NCBI GenBank assembly: GCA_937892225.1
Contig: CALAUH010000324.1
Span: 1-18,456, forward strand
Origin: an uncultured Treponema sp.
GTDB taxonomy: Bacteria; Spirochaetota; Spirochaetia; Treponematales; Treponemataceae
Direction: 5' to 3'
DNA length: 18,456 nucleotides
Shown: one piece after another, positions 7,424 through 14,900 of the stretch
Layout: the number at the start of each line of letters is the position of its first letter
Position numbering within the stretch: the first letter of the stretch is position 1
Translations under genes and position numbers: made by a program
The notes under the pieces: model-generated
Databases searched by the model: none
What the model was told of the DNA's origin: nothing
Seen by the model: the letters and a program-made list of their open reading frames with translations, nothing else

Positions 7424-8833
7424 ATGGCAATTTCACAAATTCAAAAACAATCACAAAAGCAGACTCAAAAGCAGGTTCAGAAACTGTCGCAAAAACAGAT
7501 TCAGGCTGTAAATATGATTGCCATGAGTTCTAAAAATCTTACACAGGAAATTTATAAACAGGCAGATGAAAATCCTGCATTAAAAATTGAAAAAAACAGT
7601 TTTGTTCATAAAAGAGAATTATCATCATCTTCGGTAGATGTACAGTCAGTTTTAGAAGCACGAGAAGACAGGGGAGAAACTTTACAGCAGCATTTAATGT
7701 CGCAGTTGAATATGTCTAAAGTTTCTTCAGATGAATATGAACTTTGCCAGAAATTAATTTATAATCTTGATAAAAACGGCTGTTATGGTTCAATGCTTGA
7801 TCCTTTTTCGTTTATTGATAAATCAAAACCAAAGCAGACAAAAGAACTTGTTTTAAAATGTATAGAAAGAATTCAGCGTATGGATCCTGTTGGAACCTGC
7901 TGTAAAAATGTTACCGAAAGTCTTTTGGTACAGGCAAAAATTAATGGTGATGCATCAGAGCTTACACTTTTTTTACTGGAAGAAAATCATCTGGAATTTC
8001 TAAATCCTCCTGTACCGGAAAAAATTTTGAACCGCTTGAATAAATTTAGAGAAGACTGGCATTCAAAATCTTTTGCATCAGAAATTATTCTTGATAAAAT
8101 TAATCTTTCTAAAGAAATTATAGAAGACTCACTTGCATATATTCGCAATTTAAATCCGTATCCTGCAGGGGACTATATCAGTGATACGTCAAAAGCTGAT
8201 TTTACGGGGCCGGATGTAGTTTTGACGGTTGAAAAGAAAAAAGGCTATTTACCGGTTGATGATTTTTCAAAGGGACTTGTAAAAGGTGATGATGATAATT
8301 ATTTTCAGGTAAAATATGCCAGTGGAGTTTTACCGGAAGTTTCTTTAGATAAAAATTTTACTGGTGATAAAAATCTTCTTGAAAAAGCAAAATCATTTAT
8401 AGAAAATCTGCTTTATCGTGAAAATACAATTATTCTTCAAGGCTGTGTGATTGTAAGCAAGCAGAAAGAATTTTTCTTAAGCGGAAAAGAAAATTTTGTT
8501 CCATTAACAAGACGTACGGTTGCACAAATTTTACAGATTCATGAATCTACAGTTTCAAGAATGGCGAATAAAAAAGACAGTAAATATCTTCAGTGTGAAT
8601 GGGGAATTTTTCCTGTAAGTTATTTCTTTTCATCATCTTTAAATACAGCTGATAATAATAAAATTTCTTCTGTAGTTGTAAAAAATAAAATTGCCTCTTT
8701 ATTAAAAGAAAAGCCGGGTTATTCTGATAATGAACTTTGTCAGCTTTTAAATGTTGAAGGAATAAAAATTGCACGAAGAACTGTTGCAAAATACAGAAAT
8801 CAGATTGGAATTCAAAACAGTTACTATAGATAA
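7424..8833 (+). CDS. rpoN: RNA polymerase sigma-54 factor
   Basis: This 469-residue protein has all sigma-54 regions. Region I is at about 10-58 (LSQKQIQAVNMIAMSS and ENPAL). The core-binding domain spans about 80-290, with MDPVGTC and RNLNPYPAG-type motifs. The DNA-binding HTH (about 355-400) has TRRTVAQIL, HESTVSRMANKK and WGIFPVSYFFSS. The RpoN box ARRTVAKYR is at 450-458. Length is close to the E. coli protein. It directs RNA polymerase to -24/-12 promoters that need AAA+ activators; no activator gene is in this window. Region I is unusual in carrying repeated QKQ units (about residues 7-25). It begins 91 bases upstream of the ABC operon, on the same strand, without a clear terminator between. 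Confidence 0.95.
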   Translation: MAISQIQKQSQKQTQKQVQKLSQKQIQAVNMIAMSSKNLTQEIYKQADENPALKIEKNSFVHKRELSSSSVDVQSVLEAREDRGETLQQHLMSQLNMSKVSSDEYELCQKLIYNLDKNGCYGSMLDPFSFIDKSKPKQTKELVLKCIERIQRMDPVGTCCKNVTESLLVQAKINGDASELTLFLLEENHLEFLNPPVPEKILNRLNKFREDWHSKSFASEIILDKINLSKEIIEDSLAYIRNLNPYPAGDYISDTSKADFTGPDVVLTVEKKKGYLPVDDFSKGLVKGDDDNYFQVKYASGVLPEVSLDKNFTGDKNLLEKAKSFIENLLYRENTIILQGCVIVSKQKEFFLSGKENFVPLTRRTVAQILQIHESTVSRMANKKDSKYLQCEWGIFPVSYFFSSSLNTADNNKISSVVVKNKIASLLKEKPGYSDNELCQLLNVEGIKIARRTVAKYRNQIGIQNSYYR

Positions 8834-8925
8834 ATAAGTGTTTTCTTAAAAAATTATTCTTTACTTTATAAAAAAAATTTATTAATTTAAAAACTAATAT
8901 ATATTTTTTATTTTGGGAGATTGAT

Positions 8926-9768
8926 ATGTCCGTAGTAACTTTGCAGAAAATATGCAAAACTTATCCATTAGGAAAACAAAAAGTTGAAGCTGTAAAAGAA
9001 ATTTCTTTTAATATTGAAAAAGGTGAATTTGCGGCAATTTCAGGTCCGTCTGGATCAGGAAAATCTACATTATTAAATATGATTGGTTTAATTGACGTAC
9101 CAACAAGCGGTAATCTTTATATTAATGATATTGATGTTTATCGTGGATATGATTTAGAAAGTACACAGTTAGATGCCGGTAGATTGAATAATTATAATGA
9201 AAAAAGAAATCCTAAAATTAAGACAAGTATTCCAAATAAACTGGATAAAAGAATAACAGGATTACGCCGTTCACAACTTGGTTTTATTTTCCAGACTTTT
9301 AATCTTATTCCAGTTCTTAATGTATACGAAAATATTGAATTTCCACTTTTATTAAAACCATCTGATAAAGAATTGGAATGTCCAGTAGATTCGTTCTCTA
9401 AAAAAGAAAAGAAAGAATGGATTGAATTCTTAATTGAAAAAGTTGGTCTTAAAGGATGGGAAACTCACAAACCTTCTGAACTTTCTGGTGGTCAGCGTCA
9501 GAGAGTTGCAATTGCAAGAGCATTGGTAACTAAAGCTCCTGTAATTCTTGCTGATGAACCAACCGCAAACCTTGATTCAAAAAACAGTTCACAGATTCTT
9601 TCTCTTATGAAGCAGTTGAATCGTGAATTCAAGACAACATTTATCTTCTCAACACATGATTCTCGAATTGTAGATATGTGTGATCATGTTATTTCTATTT
9701 TTGACGGACAGGTTAAAAATGAAGAACACAGAGTTGGTGCAGAAGAATATAAAATGGAGAGCCGTTAA
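8926..9768 (+). CDS. ABC transporter ATP-binding protein, LolD/MacB-like
   Basis: This 280-residue ATPase has Walker A GPSGSGKST (40-48), Q-loop Q123 (FIFQTFNLIP), signature LSGGQ (186-190), Walker B VILADE with catalytic E211, and switch H244 (STHD). The sequence is of the LolD/MacB/FtsE group, which drives FtsX-fold permeases by mechanotransmission instead of moving substrate through a channel. Usual members have about 220-240 residues. The extra length is mainly an insert at about 72-110, polar and basic, just before LRRSQLGF, and a smaller one near 146-160. A GGGAG ribosome site lies seven bases before the ATG. It is the first gene of the operon; its TAA stop shares one base with the next ATG (TAATG), indicating translational coupling. 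I see no convincing promoter in the AT-rich 92 bases upstream. Confidence 0.92.
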   Translation: MSVVTLQKICKTYPLGKQKVEAVKEISFNIEKGEFAAISGPSGSGKSTLLNMIGLIDVPTSGNLYINDIDVYRGYDLESTQLDAGRLNNYNEKRNPKIKTSIPNKLDKRITGLRRSQLGFIFQTFNLIPVLNVYENIEFPLLLKPSDKELECPVDSFSKKEKKEWIEFLIEKVGLKGWETHKPSELSGGQRQRVAIARALVTKAPVILADEPTANLDSKNSSQILSLMKQLNREFKTTFIFSTHDSRIVDMCDHVISIFDGQVKNEEHRVGAEEYKMESR

Positions 9769-11300
9769 TGAAAGAAATTTTTAGACTTGCATTGCGGAAC
9801 TTAAAGGAACATAAATCTAAAACAATTATTATTTCATTATTTTTAATTTTTGGAGTAGCAATTGTAATTTTAGGTAATGCTTTTCTTGAATCAGTAAACC
9901 GCGGACTGGAAAAAGATTTCCGTGCAAATTATACAGGTGATATTGCCATTGGTACAAATCCAGAAAAAGGTGCAATAAACGATATTTTTGGTGTAAATAC
10001 AACAAATATTACAGGTGAAATTCCTCAGTTACCTGCAATTGCAGATATAGAAAAAGTTGAAGAAATTATTAAATCAACAGATGGAATTGATAAAGTAACA
10101 AAACTCATTTCTGCACAGGTTTTGGTTGCAGAAGGAGATAACAGTGAAATGGATTTATCTGCACTTGTTGAAAAAGAAGATATTTCTTTAGATGATATTC
10201 CGATTTCTATGTTATTTGCCGGTGAAACAGAAACTTACTGGCAGACATTTTCAGGCATTCAGTTTGTAGAGGGAACTTATCCAACTCCAAATACAAATGA
10301 AATTATTGTTGATGAACGTGTAAAGAATGCATTTGAATCACTTTATGGAACAATGTTAAATATTGGTGATAAAGTTCTTGTTGCTGGTGCAAATACAAAC
10401 GGCGTTTTACGAGAAGCTGTAGTTACAGGAATTATTAAACCTGCAAATGAATATTCTGCAATGTTCCAGTGTATTTATTGTAATCCTTCTTTTGTACGAG
10501 CTTTTGCAGATTTAACATATGGAAATTCTTTTTCACAGGATTTGCCTGATTTTGTAGATTTGTCTATATCATCTTTAGATGAAGACGATTTGTTTGGCGG
10601 TGATGATGATTTATTTGCAGATATTACAGATGATTCTATTACATCTACATCAGTCGATTTTGATGATATTTTAGGTGATACAACTTTACGCGATGAATTA
10701 AATCAGACAGATGACGGTGCATGGCATTATTTTCTTATGAAGGTAAAAAATCCTTCTCAGACAGAAAAAATTATTCTGGAATTAAATCAGAAATTTACAG
10801 AAGCAGGTTTGAACGTTCAGGCTATGAACTGGAAAATGGCTGCCTATTCGTATTCACAGACAGTTGCCGGTATTGGAATGATTTTTAATATTTTAATTAT
10901 TATTCTTGCTGTAGTTGTATTTATCATCATCATGAATACTATGACTGTAAGTATTATGGAAAGAACAAGTGAAATCGGAACAATGCGTGCTATTGGTGCT
11001 AAAAAAAGTTTTGTACGTTCTTTATTCTTTACAGAGTCAGCTATATTAACACTGGCTACATCAATAATTGGTGTAATACTTGCATTGATTGTCTCAAAAA
11101 TTATTAATGCTCAGGAATGGGCTGTTACTAATTCTATTGTAAAAATGATTTTAGGTGGTGGACTTATTCATTTTACACCTACTGTTACGATTATTGTTAC
11201 AACAATTGTATTAACATTCTTAGGCGGATTGTTAAGTAATCTTTATCCTGTATCTTATGCTTTAAAAATTACTCCTTTAAAAGCATTAAGTAAGGAATAA
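9768..11300 (+). CDS. FtsX/LolC-type ABC permease 1, with acidic periplasmic insert
   Basis: This 510-residue protein has the four-helix MacB/LolC layout: TM1 at about 18-40, a large periplasmic domain (about 41-365), then TM2 (366-390), TM3 (421-446) and TM4 (470-492). The cytoplasmic coupling helix is EIGTMRAIGA (402-411), and the C-terminus has the usual TPLKAL. It should pair with the ATPase before it and permease 2 after it. The periplasmic domain is longer than that of permease 2 and includes a low-complexity acidic stretch at about 271-312 (DEDDLFGGDDDLF and FDDILGD), which resembles the start of the barrel protein. Known relatives extract lipoproteins from the inner membrane (LolCE) or export substrates (MacB); the cargo here is not known. 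Translation is coupled to the ATPase gene. Confidence 0.9.
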   Translation: MKEIFRLALRNLKEHKSKTIIISLFLIFGVAIVILGNAFLESVNRGLEKDFRANYTGDIAIGTNPEKGAINDIFGVNTTNITGEIPQLPAIADIEKVEEIIKSTDGIDKVTKLISAQVLVAEGDNSEMDLSALVEKEDISLDDIPISMLFAGETETYWQTFSGIQFVEGTYPTPNTNEIIVDERVKNAFESLYGTMLNIGDKVLVAGANTNGVLREAVVTGIIKPANEYSAMFQCIYCNPSFVRAFADLTYGNSFSQDLPDFVDLSISSLDEDDLFGGDDDLFADITDDSITSTSVDFDDILGDTTLRDELNQTDDGAWHYFLMKVKNPSQTEKIILELNQKFTEAGLNVQAMNWKMAAYSYSQTVAGIGMIFNILIIILAVVVFIIIMNTMTVSIMERTSEIGTMRAIGAKKSFVRSLFFTESAILTLATSIIGVILALIVSKIINAQEWAVTNSIVKMILGGGLIHFTPTVTIIVTTIVLTFLGGLLSNLYPVSYALKITPLKALSKE

Positions 11301-11319
11301 TTATTTACAGGAGAAAAAA

Positions 11320-12657
11320 ATGAGTGGAACTTTTAAACTTGCATTAAAAAATTTAACCCGTCAAAAAAGAAGAAATGCGATTCTTGCAATTGCAATTGCA
11401 TTTGGATTTTTCGTTATTACTTTTGTTGACGGTCTTATAACAGGAATGGTAGAAAATCTTGAAAAACAGTTAACTCAGCTTCTTGGTGGAACAGTTTTAA
11501 TTCAGGGTGAAGAAAGAATTGAACCTTTAGATGGTAGTAAACCTTCACTTGCTTCTATTGTTCGAGACGATTCATATATCAGAGATGTTGTAGAAAAATG
11601 TAATATTGATTATGAATATCTTTCGTTTTATTCGATGACTTCCGGTCAGATGATTTTTGAAGGAAAAAAATCGATTATAACTGTGTATGGTCGTGAATTA
11701 ATGGATAAAAATCTTCTTGAATCATTCCAGTTTGCTTCTGGAGGAACTGAAAATTTTAGCTGGAATAATGCTTTAATAATCAGTGATTCTACTGCAAATT
11801 CGATGAATCTTGAAGTCGGTGATAAAGTTACTTTTACCTGTCAGACAATTTACGGTCAGAATAACGTTGATGATTTTACAGTTGCCGGAATTATTAAATC
11901 AAATAACTTTTTTGGAAGTTTGTTTGCCTATACAGATATAAAAACTTTGAATAATCTTCTTGGAATTACAGAAGCCGGATATTCAACTTTTTCTATCTAT
12001 CTTAAAGATAAAAACAAACAGGCACTGGTTGCAAATCAGATTGAAGAAAAATTGCGTAATGATGGTGTAAATGTTACAAGCCGTATGGATGCATTTAAGA
12101 CAAATCCAAAGAATATTGGTATGGGAATTGAAAAACAGCTTGATCCTTCTAAAAATAAATGGGAAGGTACTAAATATGCTGTAGAAACTTTCAATGATGA
12201 ATTGCCACAGATTCAGTCTGTTTTATCATATGTACATTTAATTACTACAATTATTCTTCTTGTAATTCTCTTTATTGTAATGATTGGTGTTTCAAATACT
12301 TACAGAATGGTTTTATATGAAAGAATTCGTGAAATTGGAACAATGCGTGCTCTTGGTCTTGAAAGGAAAAAAACAAAAAGACTCTTTACTTTAGAAGCTG
12401 TTTTGTTATGTGTTTTTGGTGCATTATGTGGATTACTAATATCGTTTGTATTAATGCTTATTGTAAAACAGATTCCAATCAATTTTGAACCGCTTAGTAT
12501 TTTCTTGAACAAAGGACATTTATCATTTAGTGTTTCTGTTGGAACAATTATATTCCAATATATATTGCTTATTATTCTTACAATGCTTGCAGTTAATTTT
12601 ACAGCATCAAAAGCTTCTAAAATGAGTCCTGCACAGGCATTAAGAACTTTAAAATAA
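11320..12657 (+). CDS. FtsX/LolC-type ABC permease 2
   Basis: This 445-residue permease is the partner of the preceding one. TM1 is at about 20-41, the periplasmic domain about 42-298, TM2 about 300-325, TM3 about 355-384 and TM4 about 404-426. The coupling helix REIGTMRALGL (337-347) matches that of permease 1, and the C-terminus ends SPAQALRTLK. It lacks the acidic insert of permease 1, so the two are not interchangeable copies but probably form an asymmetric dimer like LolC/LolE. An AGGAGA ribosome site precedes the ATG, 19 bases after permease 1. Confidence 0.9.
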   Translation: MSGTFKLALKNLTRQKRRNAILAIAIAFGFFVITFVDGLITGMVENLEKQLTQLLGGTVLIQGEERIEPLDGSKPSLASIVRDDSYIRDVVEKCNIDYEYLSFYSMTSGQMIFEGKKSIITVYGRELMDKNLLESFQFASGGTENFSWNNALIISDSTANSMNLEVGDKVTFTCQTIYGQNNVDDFTVAGIIKSNNFFGSLFAYTDIKTLNNLLGITEAGYSTFSIYLKDKNKQALVANQIEEKLRNDGVNVTSRMDAFKTNPKNIGMGIEKQLDPSKNKWEGTKYAVETFNDELPQIQSVLSYVHLITTIILLVILFIVMIGVSNTYRMVLYERIREIGTMRALGLERKKTKRLFTLEAVLLCVFGALCGLLISFVLMLIVKQIPINFEPLSIFLNKGHLSFSVSVGTIIFQYILLIILTMLAVNFTASKASKMSPAQALRTLK

Positions 12658-12675
12658 TTTTAGTAGAGGTATAAA

Positions 12676-13440
12676 ATGAAAAAAATAATTTCAATTTTTA
12701 CAATTGGTCTTTTATTTCTAACTTCTGTTTTTGCACAGGCATCTCAAAAAGATTCTGAAAAAGCTTTTAAAATAATGGAATCTACAGATGATATTTTAGC
12801 TTATAACGGAGATTATTCTGCAACAATTTCTTTAGTTGTAGAAAAACCTGGAAAACCAAAAGAAAATCTTCAGTATAAAATATTTGAACGTACAGACAAA
12901 GATTTAATGACAATCGTTCAGCTTTTCCCGGAAGCAGATAAAGGTGTCGGTTATCTTAGAGATGGTGATAATATCTGGGCTTATGATCCAATCAGCCGTA
13001 AATTTACACATACATCTATAAAAGAAGCTTTGGCAGATTCTGATGTAAAAATTGATGATGTTAATCAGTCTTCTGCAAGATGGCGTGAAAATTATAATGT
13101 TGCAGAAATCAAAGAAGGTTTGTTAGGTAAGTTTGAAGTTTATATCATTACATTAAACGCTAAAACTACAACTCCTGCTTATGAAAAAGTAACTTATTAT
13201 GTAAGAAAAGATATTTCTCTTATTTTGAAAGAAGAAGATTTTTCTGCTTCTGGACGATTGATGAGAACTATCTTAATGCCAAAATATACTAAAGTAAAAC
13301 CAGGCTATGTTCCAACACAGATTATTATGCGCGATGAATTAAACAAAGGTGAACAGACTCAGGAAATCGTTTCTGATTTGTATTTTGATACACTTCCAAA
13401 TAATATTTTTACAAAAGGTTATCTTGAAAGTTTGAACTAG
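12676..13440 (+). CDS. LolA-like periplasmic carrier (COG2834 outer-membrane lipoprotein-sorting type)
   Basis: This 254-residue protein has a type I signal peptide (Lys-rich start, hydrophobic 4-17, likely cut after SVFA at residue 20) and no lipobox Cys, so it should be soluble in the periplasm. The mature part resembles the LolA-like COG2834 group, with KGVGYLRDGDNIWAYDP near 94-110 and a C-terminal part rich in beta strands. True LolA is a half-barrel that carries lipoproteins from LolCDE to LolB. COG2834 proteins are longer relatives, often found with exporters of unproven cargo. Its position after two LolC-like permeases and before an outer-membrane barrel supports a carrier role between them. 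Ribosome site AGAGGT; 18 bases after permease 2. Confidence 0.82.
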   Translation: MKKIISIFTIGLLFLTSVFAQASQKDSEKAFKIMESTDDILAYNGDYSATISLVVEKPGKPKENLQYKIFERTDKDLMTIVQLFPEADKGVGYLRDGDNIWAYDPISRKFTHTSIKEALADSDVKIDDVNQSSARWRENYNVAEIKEGLLGKFEVYIITLNAKTTTPAYEKVTYYVRKDISLILKEEDFSASGRLMRTILMPKYTKVKPGYVPTQIIMRDELNKGEQTQEIVSDLYFDTLPNNIFTKGYLESLN

Positions 13441-13460
13441 AAATAAATTATAGGTTTTAT

Positions 13461-14900
13461 ATGAAAAAAATAGCTTTTATATTATTAGGCTTATTTGCAT
13501 CATCTTTTGTTTTTGCACAGTCTGATGAAGATTTATTTTCTGATGATGATTTCTTCGGTGATGATACAGTCGTTGAGCAGACAGAAGATTTTTCTGATAA
13601 TGCATTAAGTCAGGGTTCTTTATTTGATAATGGAACTATAAAAATAGGCGGATTGTTTAATACATCGTTAGCTACAACAACAGTTCTTTATGCAGACGAT
13701 TCATCTGATTTTGGAGAACATCTTAAAAATACAACTCTTGTTCCGACATTAAATGCCATGTTAAGTGTTGATGCAAGACCGACTCAGTCTTTAAGAATGT
13801 ATGCAAAATTCGGAATGAATTATCCTTTTAAGACAAGTGCTACAAGTATTTTAGATTTGACTGGAGTGGAAAGTGCTACTGATCTTATAACTTTATTTCT
13901 TCCTGAAAATATGACTACAACAATTGTTGATGGTAAAATAGTAGCCGGGCTTCCTGTTTCAACTTCAATTTCTGACTGGTTTTATTTAAACGAATTATTC
14001 ACAGATTTTTCAATAAAAGACTCTGTTTATTTCAGGTTTGGACTTCATACTGTAACATGGGGTGCAGGTTATTTCTTCAGCCCTGTTTCAGATATGATTA
14101 ATACAAGTTCAATTAATCCAGAAGACGTAGATGCTCAGGTAGACGGTTCCTTGAATTTACGCACTCAGATTGTTTTTCCGTCTTCACAAAACTGTATCTG
14201 GCTTTATGTAATTCCTTCTTCAGATTTTTCTAATGCAGAAAATTATCTTCGTGATACAGCTGTTGCCGGAAAAGTAGATTTAGTTTTTGGTAACTGGGAA
14301 CTTGGTTTAGGTGCTTTCTGGAAATATAAAGATGCTCCAAAAGCAATGTTTACAGCAACTGGAAGTCTTGCAAAAATGAGCCTCTTTGGTGAATTTGTTT
14401 ATAATTATGGAACAGCCGCTCAGTGGGCTCAGGAAAAAGAAGATAAGTCACATGTTTTCCAGGCAACTGCAGGATGTAGTTATTATTGGAAAACACCGTC
14501 AATTACTTTAGCAGCACAGTATTATTATAACGGAACTGATTATAAGATTGAATCTTTAGAAGATGTAGGTTATATACAGGATTTTGTTTATAAAGGTCAT
14601 AATGCTGCTTTAATGGCAAACTTCGGACGAATTTTTGGAACTACCGATGTTACTGCATCAGTTTTTGGTATGGTAAATTTTGCCCGTGGTGATTTATGTG
14701 ATGAAAGTTCACCTTTATATGCTTACTTAAATCCATATAATTCATATTTTACTTCAGGAATTTTTTCTGCAATGCTTTATTACAATCCTATAAATGAATT
14801 AAAACTTGGATTAGGACCATATATTACATTAACAGACTGGAATTCAAAACCTACAGTTGCATTAAAACTTTCTGTAACTTTAGGTGGCGGAAAATTCTAG
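13461..14900 (+). CDS. Predicted outer-membrane beta-barrel protein with acidic N-terminus
   Basis: This 479-residue protein starts with a type I signal peptide (likely cut after VFA, residue 19). Next come a very acidic stretch (about 21-46, DEDLFSDDDFFGDD) and a long region of alternating polar and aromatic/hydrophobic residues typical of outer-membrane barrels. The final residue is Phe (strand VALKLSVTLGGGKF), the usual C-terminal signal for barrel assembly by BAM. I do not recognise a named family with certainty. As the last gene of the ABC/LolA-like operon it is likely the outer-membrane end of that pathway, as exporter, acceptor or assembled client. The ribosome site is weak (TAGG), 20 bases after the previous gene. 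Its TAG stop overlaps the metH stop on the other strand in the four bases CTAG. Confidence 0.7.
   Translation: MKKIAFILLGLFASSFVFAQSDEDLFSDDDFFGDDTVVEQTEDFSDNALSQGSLFDNGTIKIGGLFNTSLATTTVLYADDSSDFGEHLKNTTLVPTLNAMLSVDARPTQSLRMYAKFGMNYPFKTSATSILDLTGVESATDLITLFLPENMTTTIVDGKIVAGLPVSTSISDWFYLNELFTDFSIKDSVYFRFGLHTVTWGAGYFFSPVSDMINTSSINPEDVDAQVDGSLNLRTQIVFPSSQNCIWLYVIPSSDFSNAENYLRDTAVAGKVDLVFGNWELGLGAFWKYKDAPKAMFTATGSLAKMSLFGEFVYNYGTAAQWAQEKEDKSHVFQATAGCSYYWKTPSITLAAQYYYNGTDYKIESLEDVGYIQDFVYKGHNAALMANFGRIFGTTDVTASVFGMVNFARGDLCDESSPLYAYLNPYNSYFTSGIFSAMLYYNPINELKLGLGPYITLTDWNSKPTVALKLSVTLGGGKF

Noticed and set aside
8834..8925. Terminator or strong promoter between rpoN and the ABC operon
   Set aside because: The gap is almost all A and T; several weak -10-like words occur but none has a matching -35, and no stable hairpin with a T-run is visible.
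8547..8957. 136-codon minus-strand frame across the end of rpoN
   Set aside because: It is antisense to the well-supported sigma-54 gene and its composition (Phe/Tyr/Leu-rich) is typical of antisense AT-rich DNA.
13461..14900. Barrel protein as a lipoprotein (LolB-like)
   Set aside because: The signal peptide has no Cys at the cleavage site, and the length and terminal Phe fit an outer-membrane barrel.
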